A DNA stretch of 64,000 nt, from contig CM032661.1 of NCBI GenBank assembly GCA_019095985.1, positions 15,601,112 through 15,665,111 of the forward strand. Direction: 5' to 3'. The notes beneath the pieces are model-generated. The model saw only the letters and a list, made by a program, of their open reading frames with translations, was not told the DNA's origin and searched no databases. A program made the position numbers and the translations under genes. Positions 12,280-25,233 of this stretch are shown here, in pieces. This stretch comes from Streblospio benedicti. Taxonomy: Eukaryota; Annelida; Polychaeta; Spionida; Spionidae. Position 1 is the first letter of the stretch; each line of letters begins with the position of its first letter.

Positions 12280-15200
12280 TTAGTTCTGGTTGTCGACGAG
12301 GTTGACGTCACAGAAGTCCCGCTGGCTGTACTGGCTGCCGGTACTGTACTTCTGGGGGCTAGAACAGTATTCAAACAAACATATTTATTTAGCTATTGGA
12401 ATCTTGAAACTGCTGACTATCCAAATAATGGAACAGGCATTTTATGGTACATTAAGTTAATTTTGTTGCGAATGTTCGTGCGCTCAGGATTTCTGTAGAG
12501 ATTAAAACTGGCAACAAATTATATTAACAATACTTGTTTTTGCACCGTAAAAGACCCGTTAGTTCATTTTGACATCCTGGAGCACACAGGTCAAAGGTTA
12601 GAGCAATCGTCTTGAGCATTAGATTGGGCGCCAACTTTTTCAACCAAAATACTTTATTTTCTTGGGGACTATGGATGCCCGCCATCAATCTTGTGTATGG
12701 AACCCATGTGCACCCTTAAAAAACCCACCTGGATCTTGCCAGTGGCGTTGGTGCTGAGTAGTGCAAACAGGTAACAAACAATCTAACTTGATATCAAGTT
12801 TAAGTCATTGTCATATCTTAGTTAAATGCAATGGTACTGACTATATAAAGGACTCTTTTTTGACAACAGCGCCAGCAAAAATTACTGTAGACGGTATGGC
12901 TAGTCAAGCTGACTGTCCCGACAATCATCCTGACTGCCCCGATGACTACCGTATTTATACACTGCTTTTTCAAGACAGGTAACAAGAAAATTATCACCAC
13001 TACCTCGGTAATCAAAATCACTCAAAACATGTCAGATCATTTGCTCAACAGTGTGGTCAATCCTACATGTACTTAAACTTACCCCTGACCTGGGGTATCA
13101 AAAGTGTGTTAGTAGGATGAGGCTGGGCCCAACCACAGCTCTCGTTTGGTCTTATTTTAAACTACACAAGATAAGAAATAATCGCTGTCTAATGAGATTG
13201 TAATTGGTCCAGACCAATTTTTAAAGTGTGCCAGTGACGCTTCCTGCTGAATACCCACAGACAAAACTTACGGTGAGTTCTGTGAGCCGGGCGCACACTT
13301 CTGCACGTAGCTGTTGCCGTTGACGCAGACGACAAAAGAGGAGGCGTCGCGGAAGTACAGGCCGTCCACGGCGCACTTGCCAGGGTACTGGCCCTGGTAG
13401 GGTGCGGGGTGCGCAGCGTAGGTAGGTTTTGGGGCAGCGTACGTAGGTTTGGGTGCTGGGTGGGCTGGTTTGGGGGCATAGCTGAAAGGTATGAACAGTA
13501 GTCAATATATACCTTAGTCATGCGAAGTAAAAGTTCGTGTAATTCTATGTAACTTGAATTAGATTGGCGTACCACACGGTCCTATTGGAGTGGACAAAAA
13601 TTATTTACACTATAGTTGACTTGTGTACATATCCGTATGTGACACGCGTCTAGTAGCAGTAATAGGCGTGAGATTAAATGGCAGAATTACAGAAACAAAC
13701 ATCACCACAACCACAGTATTCAAACATTTTGTATAACCTTATATGCGTAAGACACGCTGCTTTAAAATACTGTATGTTTGTGCATACAATGTTTTACTTA
13801 CTATAGTGGGGCTGAAATAGGACTATTGAATACTATTTGACCATCGTGGTACCTGGGTTTAGGAGCAGAGTTGACGACGCCCAGGTCGACCAGGTTGACG
13901 CCGCACAGCACGGGGCCCTCGTCCGTGGTCTCCCTACAGCAAGAAGTGCAAAATTGCAAATGGTTCCAATGAATATTAGTAATGTTAGGAGTCTATAGTA
14001 CTCTATACACACTTTGCTGTTGTTTTCTTTCACTGCTATATGAAACTAATGTAGAAAAATGTTGAAAATATTTTAATTTTTTATCAACGCTTTTCAGCTC
14101 TACAGAGCCCTCATCATCATGATTAGGACTCTGTAGAGCTGGAAAGCTTTAATAGCAAATAAAAACATTTTAGCATTATTCTACATAAGTTTCATACAGC
14201 ATAAAAAGAAAAAAATGAAAAAAAAATGGTTCCATGCTTCTATTGAAGTTTGTACCTTTGGAAGTTGCAACGTTATGCTCTCTTCGCTCGAGCTTCAGAA
14301 ACCATGGTTTTTGGTGTGCTACTGCAGGTTTCAGCAATATGTAGAATATGCACTAATATTTAACGATTTACCACACATCTCAGAAAACAGGACTTATAGG
14401 CTATGTATCAAACAACAGGTTTAAATAATGGGCGCTCAACGGGACTTATTCAGTAAATGAAAACAAAGCAACAAAGAAACAAACTATTAAAGTTGAATTG
14501 GTCAAAATACACCAGCTCACTACACCAACTACACCAGCTCCAACAACCCTCCTCAACGCTAATGCGGATCAGCCAGACCCAAGCACGTATAGCCGGACAG
14601 GTAGCTGTTAGAGTAAGGCTGATCCCGAGTAACCCAACCCCCTACACCATGCCGTCTCCACCATCCCCCTCACTCTCGCCTTATCATCCTCACCCTGAGT
14701 TCTTGGTGCCGGGCGCACATTTCTGCACGTAGGCGATGCCGGCCACGCAGAAGACAAAGCTGTCCTCGCTGTGGTAGTACAGTCCGTCCTCGCCACATGC
14801 GCTCGCGTAGGCGCCCTGGTAGTGGAGGGCCGGCTCGGGGGCTGCGGGCACGGGGGCCGGTTTGGCAGGAGCAGACTTGTACACGGTAGGGCGAGGATGG
14901 GCCACTGCGGTGGGAGTAAGAGGGAATAAGTTGATGGGAATGGGATGTGTGAGTGTCGGTACAGCTATATATATGTGCTTTCGTGGTGTATAATTAATGC
15001 ACGCGTTTACTGTTGTGTATTCGTGGAAGAATGTACAACATACCTGCATAGACACATGTTGTTGCTTCCTTAAAAAATCTACAGCTCAAATATTGTTCTT
15101 GTCCTTAAAGCAGTTTATGCATCTGCGCAGCTTACATCAAGTTGATACTAACTACGCTTTGCTAATATTTATAAATGTTTATAGCCATATGAGTCATATA

Positions 15201-16200
15201 AAAACACGTGCAACGAAAATGCCACACTAACCTGGCTTGTAGTTATTATAAACTGGCTTGTACACAGGCTTGTAGACTGGCTCAGGCTGGTAGTAGACCG
15301 GTCTGTAGACGGGTCTGGGGACTTGGTGGTAGGTCGGCTTGGGAGCAGCGTACACAGGTTTGGGGGCGGGGGCAGCGTGGTCGTTGAGGTTGACGTCACA
15401 GAAGTCGCGGCTGTTGTACTGCTGGCCGGCGCTGTACTTCTCCGGCCGGGAGTTCTTGGTACCTGCAGTGTGAAGACCGCGGTCGTGAAGTGTTGGAATG
15501 TATGATCAGTTACTAGGTGGAGCAGGAGGAATATAAAGGACTTGGTGTACATTCAACAGTTAGGCCGGCGACGAAAATCATAAATAGAACATTAACGCGA
15601 AGAAGGTCTACATCAATATCTTATTATTACTCGATTTTACGTTTAACATTCATGCAATTTTCAGTAATTTGAAGTTGTTTAAAATAGCTGGGGTTCGAGA
15701 TGAATGAACCTGGGTTTAAAATAATCATAATTCGTAAACAAATAAATCATAGTCCTAGTAACGTATCTGCAAGCTTAAAAAGATGCTTTGCTCATCAGAG
15801 CTGGATGCTAGGATTTGAGAGTTTCTTTACACCGTCATGACTGTAGCATTTCAAAAACTCATATCCAAATAGCAGACCATACAGAAAAGGCAGCGGCCCA
15901 ACACGAGCCTGAATGTTTACTGAGCTTCTGGTGTCCAAAGACAACTGGGCTCTCCTTAATGTTAACCCCTGCTTACTGACAAAAACATAGAGTAAGTATC
16001 GATGCATATCCAGTAAACAACTTCATACCTCCTGCACAAGGCTGCACATACTCCATGCCTCCGCTGCAGAACACGAAAGAATCCTCATTCCTGTAGTACA
16101 ATCCGTCCGCTCCACATTGCCCCTGGTACTCTCCTTGGTATACTTGGGAGGCCGCGGCCAGTGCCGCAACAACACTCAACAATATCACAGACCGTGTCAT
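12280..16200 (-). CDS. secreted three-domain variant CBM14 (chitin-binding-like) protein, candidate tube/matrix protein 1
   Basis: Six exons, read on the minus strand: 16200-16029, 15462-15232, 14904-14694, 13933-13853, 13481-13272 and 12358-12280. All junctions are GT/AG and phases close, giving 327 aa. Residues 1-18 form a signal peptide. Three domains (about 21-84, 163-221, 260-324) follow the pattern C-xxDGLYY-x6-SFVxC-x9-C-APGTKNS-x-DFC-DVNLVD, with Cys at 29/45/55/79, 171/187/197/215 and 268/284/294/318. This resembles CBM14 (ChtBD2), but cysteines 2 and 6 are absent. Linkers are APKPxY and YKPVYKPVY-type, rich in Pro, Lys and Tyr. An intron splits every domain after Cys4, phase 1 in domain 1 and phase 2 in domains 2 and 3. 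A TATA box lies at 16243-16251. It probably acts outside the cell in a chitinous matrix; chitin binding is inferred from the family. A paralogue lies at 34328-39915. Confidence 0.85.
14036..14197. repeat. foldback/MITE-like hairpin in an intron of matrix gene 1
   Basis: Outer arms TGAAACTAATGTAGAAAAATG and the complement of CATTATTCTACATAAGTTTCA pair. An inner stem TTTCAGCTCTACAGAG pairs with CTCTGTAGAGCTGGAAA around a short ATCATCATGAT loop. It lies in the intron between exons 3 and 4. Confidence 0.75.
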
Positions 16201-16242
16201 GGTGTACAAAACGAAAAGTATGAGTGGACAATGAGTGTCCAG

Positions 16243-16251
16243 CTTTATATA
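16243..16251 (-). promoter_or_regulatory. TATA box of matrix gene 1
   Basis: The complement reads TATATAAAG, 43 bp upstream of the ATG at 16200. This places transcription start near 16215-16220 and leaves a very short 5' UTR. Confidence 0.75.
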
Positions 16252-16259
16252 CGACCCAC

Positions 16260-18180
16260 GTGCCGTGTCATCACTATTTAATTGCCATTTCTCTTTTAAA
16301 AGTTACTATCTGCAGCCTTTGCATGGCCTGCGTTTTGGCTTTGTGCTGATGGTGGGCGTTTTGGCAGATAAAGGATGCTGGTCTAATTGAAATCCACTGT
16401 TTCTTGGATGAGGTCAGCTTTGTGTTTCAAATGCAGAGTGAAATGTTGTATATTGAGGATAGATCCATATTTCTAACTATGTGCACAGCCTCTATCAGCC
16501 GTGTCTTGTAATGTGGTAGGAGTGTTGGTTTAGAGGCCTCAAGGCTTGAGGTCGCACCATACAACACGTGCAATTGCCCCGGGCGTGTATACGACAATCA
16601 GTCAATGGTGACAATCGAACAATCCACTTCCGTCTGGGGAATGATGAAAGTTTGATTAGGATTACAATAAGTTGGGTGATTGTTTGTCTTTGCACGTACT
16701 TTTTATAAATAGCCATTTGGGTTTCGTCTTGACCACATGTGAATCATTCATTCATTAACTGCTGATGATTTTACATGTGTAGTAACATGGTCTTGCTTAA
16801 ATTAAAGTTTGCTTTGGATGGGTGTCAAAATTGAGCTGGCGTGTGGCATAATTTGATTTTAAAATTTGAAATGGTACTGGTACCTATTTCGAGCACATGT
16901 TTAAGTGAAATTACAATGTAATTGCTCACTCAACATTTTTCGTTCCTCCAATGCTTGGTTTTGTCGAAAAGTTAACGTTTCGTTGATTTTACTCCCCGGC
17001 TTCATCAGAATATGGCACAGTTCTGGACACCAGACATAACTGTAACATCGAAGACTGTAACGGCTAAGAGAGAGAGAGAGAGGAAATAGGCAAACAAGAA
17101 GACAAGTGCTGAAAGCTCTCATGTTCCGCCAGAAACAACCGACCTTGAACCAGACACAAGGCTGAGGGGGGAAGGTGCTGCATACATCACTCACGCTTCT
17201 CCAGCCTTGTTGAGTTGGACTGTATCCTGCTGATGAAACCGACAGTAGTCACGGTGAAACGTCCCTTTGTGAAAAGTCCATGTGTTAGAGGTACATAAAA
17301 GTAGACCTGTAGCTTTGATCGCACAATGTGTAGTTGAAAAGATGTTACGTGGGCAATTGTGCACTACACGCACAGTCATAAGCACTGTGCAATTGAACTC
17401 TGTTTGAAAATCAAAATCGAATTATGTGTCTGATTGAAAATGGTTTTATAGTCACATTTGATATGAGCAAAAATTCGGCTTTGTTGACGTAGTCGAGACC
17501 TCGTGAACAAGTTGAAGAAGGAAATATACTTGAATGAATTGTTGTTATAGTATAGCGGACATTGTTATAGTACATTGTATTGATATGATTTATGACCCGA
17601 AATGAAAATAACGCAGAACAATCTTTGTTTTAATGAAGTCTGAATATATTTATTCACATGAATAAGCCACCAGCATAATGAAGTGCTGGAATTTGTAGGG
17701 ATAGGTGTTTCATAAATGCTAAGAAACCCTACATCCCACTGGCAGATCCAGCTTTCAGGAAAAGGGTTGTCTGTGGGTGCACACACATTATTTCCTGGGT
17801 CTTGAACGCGCAGCCCCGGACATCCCTCTTTTTTCAGCCTTTCTCCCACATCCCCATTCTTTATATACCCTCATCTCGATTGTTTGTTGATGTTGGGGTT
17901 TGGACTAAAAGCCGTCTGCTACACGCGTCTCTTCATTTTCATTCTATGCACTCCGTCGTTTGATGAAACCTAAAACGCGTATACCCACAGTGAGTGGTGA
18001 CCTTGACCTGTTGTCATTGCCAATCACCATGTCATCACATGACGACAAGAGCCGTAGTACGTGGGGTTCAAAGGTCACACACCGAGGTAACTAGAGTAGA
18101 AACTCAATATATATGGCGTGCAGAAATAGGCTAGGGGAAACGCACGTCATGGACCATATAAAACAGTAAGGTAACATTTA
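16260..18180. other. intergenic stretch upstream of matrix gene 1
   Basis: No gene recognised. Contains an (AG)n run near 17068-17082, a motif pair CTGATGAAGCCGGGG / CGAAACGTT on the minus strand around 16970-17010, and a hAT-like MITE fragment (CTGGCAGATCCAGC) at about 17740-17830. Confidence 0.45.
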
Positions 18181-18185
18181 CATTT

Positions 18186-18355
18186 ACATTAGAACCTCTC
18201 TATTAGAACCACATTTGGGACCAGTGTTAGATGGTCTCAATAGAGAGGTAGTCTCTATACAGAGTTTTATTTTGATAGCTTTATGAAGATTTGGGGGCTA
18301 GACAATTGGTGGTAATAATAAAGAGGTGGTCTTAATTGGAGGTTTTACTGTACTG
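18186..18355. mobile_element. pogo-like MITE copy
   Basis: The left end reads ATTAGAACCTCTCTATTAGA, then GGTCTCAATAGAGAGGTAG. The right end reads GGTCTTAATTGGAGGTTTTACTGTA (first 20 bases suffice), the complement of the ACAGTAGAACCTC terminus. The TA-flanked CAGTARAACCTC end is typical of pogo/Tc1-mariner relatives. Confidence 0.65.
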
Positions 18356-18359
18356 CGTG

Positions 18360-21300
18360 TGCTTTATTGGCAGAGTTACACAGTTTTTGGAAGACAAGCG
18401 TTGAGTATAATTGTGAGTTAACCGTTTTGCTACGTGGTGAGGATTTCCCCCTTACATCATTGTCATTGCATGACGAAGTAATTCAATTTTGCACTTGCCT
18501 CGATTTCCCCCCTCATTGGGATTCTTTGTCAAGAAAGGGGTACATAGAAGACATAGAAGAATACAGGGTATTGTGTTAAGTCCTGTTTATTCTTGGCCAC
18601 ATTTGCAGATATATTTACATACAGACCCCCCCCCAACGCACACCAAAAAAAAAAATAAAAAATAAATAAAAAATAAAGACTAAGCAAAAGAGATTTTTAA
18701 TCCATTACTGAACCTCTCACAAACTAAACGTGTGATACAGAATAGTTGTGCTCTTGTTGAAGAGGCTCCCCACTGAACACTAAGATCTTATGTTAGTGTG
18801 TGTGGGGGTGAGGTGGTGCTATATAAAATAACCGCGCTGTTTGTCTCTTAAATATCTAGCTACCTTACTGTTCAGTCATTTTCCTGTACGAATAGCAGCT
18901 TATAATGGGAGCTCTTTACATGCATACACTCATGGCGCAGACGGTCTATCAAATGGGCAAAAACGTATAAGGCAGCTGTTAGGTGAAACCCATTATAATA
19001 TACCACTCGTGTAGCTTATTGTGGCTGTCGCGAGGCCTTCATGAAAAGGGGTGACCACAACCCCACTCAGCAGTATGACGAATCTCTGGTATTTACGCCC
19101 ATATATATGTAAATGTCGCTGCTGCACACGCGACAGAGGACAAAGTAGAGTAGAGGGCACTTATCACGTGATCGCAGAGGACTCACAAAAGTCCGACGAT
19201 CGATAGCCAACAATGTCGTATCTAGTACATCCCTATTTGTTTATCAGACGGACAGGCAGACAGAAGACAGGCGGACGGACACGCAGAGGGCAGACGGACG
19301 GTGCACTACAGCCCCATGTCTCTCAAACTCCTAAGTTCGTGTCACAATCAGCCCAGGACACTTGTCGTCTGCAAGTTAACAACACCGACACACATTTTAT
19401 TCCCAATCTTACAGCCAATGAACTCGCGGACTTGTAATTTTGGACACACAAACCATGGCCTGTAATTTGAATCCTGATTTCAGTGGCCAACTCTTTGTTA
19501 TTAGCGTCGTAAACCGGAAATCATAGCCGCCATTTTAAAGTGACGTATTGTGCTATCTATCACGTTATTCTTGTAATTTCGACCAATCAGGGTTTGGAAT
19601 GTTTGTTCTGGAGTAAGCCATCTTTCTGATGGAAAAGAGTAGATTAAAGAACAAAAAGGCGAGCAAAGTGCAATTTTATCATGGAGAACTGCAAACATGC
19701 AAGACAACAAGATATGGTATGCTTGACAATCCACCTATAGTATATACGTGTGCCCTCTTAACAAATCTGGTATCTGCCACTGCAAGACAATTTAGTAATC
19801 CATTGTCAGGAACATCATTTCATTCAGCCCCATTGCATCTCTGCTGTACATTTAACGGGTAAGCCCGCATTCCAAACCTTAGCATACACCAGGGTCAAAT
19901 CTTAATACAAGGTGGTGTGTCCTTGAACTTAGTAAGCAAGATTCCCCCATAGAAATCAAGATGTGCCCCTTTTAGCCCGAGCAAGGAAATATTAACATCG
20001 CAGCTGTTTGGCAAACGGTTAGTGATATAGCTTAATATACCCAGTGGCAACATGATTCTTAGCTGTTTAAGTCAATTCTGAACTGATAATGAATGGTAAT
20101 GGGTAGATTTTCCCTTTATACTAAATGTGTGATAACTTTCTGTCGGAAACAAACAGGGAAACGTGGCCAACACCAGATGATTCACAAAGGTGTGGACATG
20201 TGGAAACAGAGAAGCATTTCAACGCAGTCGCTATAGCTCTCACCTATAAGCACATAATATATAAAGCACACGTACGTGTACGTGGATTAACGGGAAGTCT
20301 AAGCCCCCATTACACATCACAGCACCTCAAAGTACACAGAAATCGAAAAATAAAATAAGATAGGAAGTTAGGTGAATGATTGACATACACTCAATCCTAA
20401 CCTATCGGTCGATTTCTAGATCCGTTTCTCAGGTCGGTTCAACGGTATGCTCTGTACTGTATAGGTAAAAAAGTATACGTCGTGTACACCTAATGTTTCT
20501 GAACGGCTGGCTTGGCAGACGTCATATAAGAAGCCCAGACAACAATGGCGTGACTAAGCTGTGTGATTGTGAACGCCACCGCCTGAGGGCAGCAGCGACA
20601 GCGCTTGGTACACAACACAGGTGAGAGGTGGCGCTGGTGATTAGTGAGGTGTCAATCATCGGTAGCTAGGAGGCGTGATTGTTGGCTAATTTGCATGTAA
20701 TATATTGCTTAAGATACACTTTTATCAGCACAGCTTTGTTGATAAGAATGAAGCAAAAACTAAATGCCACTGTCTGCCTCGTCTGTAGTTCTGGTATAGT
20801 TTAGTATTATTATTGTTATTACCTATGTTTGGAATTGCGAGATCCCCATGGTCAAGGATGAGATGTTTTCCAATCTTTAGAGCCTACACAACAGAAGCAC
20901 GTACTACTTATACTGTATCCCCGATGAAACTACTTAATGCTTTCGGGCTGCTTTTGGTTCATAATATTGGAACAAGTTACCTAGAAGATGTTTGAGGACG
21001 AAAAGATGCAGGCGAATGCAAATATAAACTAACAGTTTAATTCACTCGGGTTTAAGGACAGATTTAGTTTTTTTGTAGTGACATCTATATACCATAAGTA
21101 GATATATGTATGATACTAGCATCAATGTATATACCATATCAACCATAGAATAATCACAAATACCACAAGTAAGATACAAGAGAAATATGTCAAAGAAAAT
21201 GAAAAAAATGAAAACCAGCTTCTTCCCATGCAACTAAAACATTAACACAAAATCATATTCAGATCTAGTGGGTCAATCCCCTCAAATGTCAGTGTCATGG

Positions 21301-22900
21301 TGTTTTGACTTGGTTGCAAGCGTTCATGCGCATAAACCCCATGAAATCAAAATTAACTGGCCCCCTGCCTATGAAAACCTTTATCTGCTAGTACATAATA
21401 ACCACACAGCCCTTGCAACACATTTCACTTTCTTGTATGTCGGTCTATAACAAACCAAGAGAAATCTTTTCAGCACAACTGTCAATTTCATGCAGTGACC
21501 GACAGGGGGAGTGTTTTGCGATGACGTACACACACCATTCAAGCTGTTACTTCGACACTTTACAATCACCGTGCCGAGCCAAAACACAGACGTACCCATC
21601 CCTACTCTATTGAATCACATGAATTTACTACACTGACCACTGCAATGGTATGTCCGGTAGGTCATTTGACTCCTTAGCAGTTTCTAAGTACAGTGAAACC
21701 TCCTGTTGGGGACACCAGACTAATAGAGCTAGTGACATTTCGTAAATATGGCCACCATTTCATACTTCAGTTTCGTATATGCTGCTACTAAAACTGAATC
21801 ACAAATGATATACCTCCAGGAGGAATATTTGAAGTATTATAAAAAAGAGTATGATAATGATGAAGCAATGGGAAGTGGTAGACGTGGTAGAATCTCAGAC
21901 TCTGAATCTGAATCAGGGTTACAGTCATTCTAAAATTCATATTTATGTATCCCAGGACCATTTATTTCTGGTAGTTCAAATCATAATCGATTAGATATAA
22001 TAAGTTGGATAAGAAGACCAAATGAAGTTTAATCATTGCTATACTTGACTTGTGAATCCAGGGTTTACACAGATTTTGCACATTAAGATTCAAAGACTTT
22101 TCAAGACAGATTTTATTTTTCCAATAATTTTTTCTGGATTCCTAGTTTCATCTAACTAGGGTCTATGTATAGATCAAAGATGACAATAATATGTAAATAA
22201 TCGAGCTATATTCTTGTTTTGCACACATCTGCATACATGTATATAGAAATCTTACCACAGATAGTATGTTGTATGTGGGTCTCGCTCAAAGCGCATAGAA
22301 ATTAGTCTTTTGAAGCTATCAAGATGCCGAATCTAACAGAATTTCATCTCAACTCAAACGGCATTCAAATTACCAGTTTAATTACAAATCAATGACTTTT
22401 TTTGATCTTGAAAAAAATATGAATTTCAATGACTTTCACTTGAACGGATTGGGAGGGGTGTGTGTGTGGAGGGGGGGGGTCATACTTTTTATTTCTCAAT
22501 TACTGGGTGTGTCGGACTTTCATTTTGTAATATATTGAAGAAATATCTCATGGTTTTGAGGGCGATATGCATGAATCAATGCCCGAATTGTGCCGGGAAA
22601 ACATGACATATATTCATTATACCAGATTAACCTTCACAAACAGTTTATTTGATGCTACAAATTGACTACACCAAATAACATTGTTTAAGCTATTGCAATC
22701 AGTGAAACTAATATCAGACACTAGGTTTTTAATATTCTGAAGATGTAGCAGCAATTTTTCCAACACATTATTGCGGAATAATGTAATATTCATTCAACTG
22801 TATTTTATTTCAGTACAACGCTAACATTTCACGGTTGGGTGCACAGAACGGCTTAAAGGATTATAATGCCCCATACTCTAATACTGTAAGAGTATGAGAT
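18360..22900. other. intergenic stretch, no gene recognised
   Basis: Contains A/C-rich low complexity at 18625-18680, a GACGGACAGG-type simple repeat at 19245-19315, a pogo-like MITE end at about 21690-21730 (TACAGTGAAACCTCC) and a hAT-like fragment at 21260-21370. The ORFs of 60-79 codons show no family motif. Confidence 0.5.
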
Positions 22901-22924
22901 GAGATTGAACTAAAACTTACCGCG

Positions 22925-24600
22925 GCTTTTATTTAATCTAATGTATTTTCTGTAGAATAATTCTTGAATAGATATTTATATGTAACATACGTTCTGGCTG
23001 CTTTGATGTTAGTTTTTGTAAACTTTTCCACATTTTAGCACGGGTATATTGTAATGTACTCTTAAAACAGTTAGTTTTAATTTCACATGTAAATCTAAAA
23101 GCATTTTTGTATTGTTTATTATGGGAATGAACATCGGTACCTTTACATACAGTTGCCTACGAAAAATTTGGTAAACCACCTATTGTTAGCTTGCATACAA
23201 TACCGCAAATCTTAAATTTATATACATCTCCTAACTTTAATATTTCATGTTCCTTTAAAAAAAACTGCGCTCGCATTATGGTCTATCCTTATTCCACAAA
23301 TCATTCTTATCTTTTTCTGAAGTACAATAATTTTGTTTAGAATACTGGCATTAGCTGTTCCCCAGACTACAATACCGTATTGAATATAGGAATACACAAA
23401 AGAATAATATAATTGAATTATGGATTTTGTGTCAATTACTTTCCTAGCATTTTGCTATTAGATAAAAAACTTTTACTAATTTTATTAAAGATAATATCCA
23501 GGTGGTATTTCCAAGATAATACATTGTCAACAATCAACAATGATACCAAGAAATTTAGTTTTGACTACCTCATTAATAAGAGATCCATTAATATAAATAT
23601 ATTCATTGAGTTGGGAGTATACTATTTCTGTTTACTATGGAATACGATATAATTTGTTTTCTTTACATTAAGTGAGAGTCTGTTGGCACAGAACCAGACA
23701 TATAGTTTTGTTATTTCTTCATTTAAAAAAAAAATAGAATTGGGGTTATTCAGCTTAGCACATTTTATAAAATTATTTTTGCATTGTGACTTATGGCGAG
23801 CACGCCTAGCTATGTAATTATGAAAATAAAGACAGGTGAATGTTGTTAATTGTCAGCATTGAAGATGCTGACGACTTTATTGAGTAATTAGTTGGGGTAC
23901 AAAAAACGACAAACCAGATTAGTATAACAAGATACAGGTAAAGAAACAAATCACATAGATGGAATATTAACCTTATACAAGTCACTATGCGTAGTATATA
24001 TACAGAGATTACAACAAAACAATGGTGTTTAAAGAAACAACATCGTTCTAAAAGAGGTCTGCTTTAAAAACCTCCCTTAAAACCTTAATGGGAAAAGGGG
24101 GAGGAAAAGCATGGTAATAGATAACCTAACTAATTACAAACTTGAATACCTGGAAAAATTAAATACAATAATAATGCAACACTAAAATTACATAAAACAC
24201 ACACACAAACTTAAAAGGGTGGTGGTGGGGAAGACGGAGGCAAAATTATACACGTGCTTCCACCGCATATTTTATAAAATTATTAATATCATCAGCAAAT
24301 AGAAAGAAAAACATTTTATCTGAAGCAGTACTTAAATCATTTATGTACAACAGAAATAAAATCGTCTCAAGGATAGACCGCTGGGCACACCATAAAGTAC
24401 TTTTTTTTTGAAAATCATCATTACAAACTGTGAATCGTTTTCTATCAGTATTAAAGTAGCTTCTAAACTAGTCATTTGCTCACCACCATAGTGGTTCAAT
24501 TTTTCTATTAAGATTTCGTGATTAAGTGCCCGGTCATTTACAATTTACTGGGGGGAGTCAGGCAGACTTTTTTAAAGATCCGAGAAGGAAAGGCCATTTT
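22925..24600 (-). mobile_element. decayed CR1/jockey-group LINE, reverse-transcriptase 3' half
   Basis: Frame-by-frame reading of the minus strand gives RT signatures in order: LNHEILIEKLNHYG, then VLYGVP, LFLLYINDLS, FADDINNF, WFCANRLSLNVKKTNY, KFLGIIVD, and YSYIQYGIVVWG with LQKKIRMICGI. These are RT domains 4-7 and the thumb of CR1/jockey-like non-LTR retrotransposons. The frame is broken repeatedly, so the copy is dead and 5'-truncated. It is interrupted by a 491-bp insertion at 23778-24268. A second fragment of the same family, with the same lead-in sequence, lies on the plus strand at 30115-30605. Confidence 0.85.
23778..24268 (-). mobile_element. 491-bp retroposon inserted in the LINE, 16-bp target duplication
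   Basis: ATTTTATAAAATTATT occurs at 23762-23777 and again at 24269-24284. Between the two copies is unrelated sequence, and LINE homology resumes exactly on both sides. On the minus strand the insert ends in GCAAA, a short A tail, then the duplication, as expected for target-primed reverse transcription. It contains AATAAAG, then a perfect 8-bp-stem hairpin GTCAGCAT-CTTCA-ATGCTGAC at about 23848-23868. No tRNA-like A/B boxes or ORF seen. It could be a 5'-truncated LINE tail or a retroposed RNA; family unknown. Confidence 0.75.
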
Positions 24601-24800
24601 ACCACTCTATCGAGGACATATTTTTCAATTGCCTCGTACACAAAATGTTTAAATATATTTTAAATGACTGTGAGTATGGTTTAAATAACTGTGATAATAA
24701 CATACATGGCCTTGAACTTGATAAATCATCCACTTTTTTTCCACCCATGCCATCTGCTATGGTTATTTTAAATATTTCAATGTTTTGAAAATTATCTAGA

Positions 24801-25045
24801 TTATTTTTTTGACTGCACTACACTACTACTTACTATTTACAACATGCACTGACGTTGCGGCGACCATCTAGATGCCTTCAACCGAGTGACTGTTTTGGTA
24901 CGATGACGTCACAATGGCGCGAACCACCTGGCGGAAACCCAGTTCGCGCCATTGTAACGTCATCGTACCAAAACAGTCACACTTTTTTGGTCAACCCATG
25001 CATGTTGTAAATAGTAAGTAGTAGTGTAGTGTAGTCAAAAAAATA
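24801..25045. mobile_element. 245-bp foldback element, near-complete palindrome
   Basis: Outer arms of about 48 bp start TTATTTTTTTGACTGCACTA and end in the complement. A second inner pair (GTGACTGTTTTGGTACGATG and complement, continuing through GGCGCGAAC) encloses a loop of about 20 bp. TCTAGA flanks both sides (24795-24800 and 25046-25051) as a probable 6-bp target duplication. No coding capacity. Confidence 0.85.
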
Positions 25046-25208
25046 ATCTAGATGAATAGTCCTACTACTAGTAATAGTCTACAGCAAGATATGTTTTGAA
25101 AATTATTGTTAACTGCCTGTATTTTATATAATAAATTTTATTTGCAACTAAGGCAAAAAATAAATAAAATAGATAAAAATATCAAGAGGAAAAAAAGTTT
25201 ATAGCACA

Positions 25209-25214
25209 TTTATT
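25209..25214 (-). terminator. AATAAA polyadenylation signal of the C1q gene
   Basis: The complement reads AATAAA, 20 bp beyond the TAA stop at 25234-25236. Confidence 0.7.
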
Positions 25215-25233
25215 ATGTCTAATATCTTACAGA

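Noticed and set aside
13189-13575. 94- and 128-codon ORFs over matrix gene 1 exon 5
   Set aside because: Wrong-frame shadows. The exon frame with C-xxDGLYF and CAPG motifs joins both neighbours in phase.
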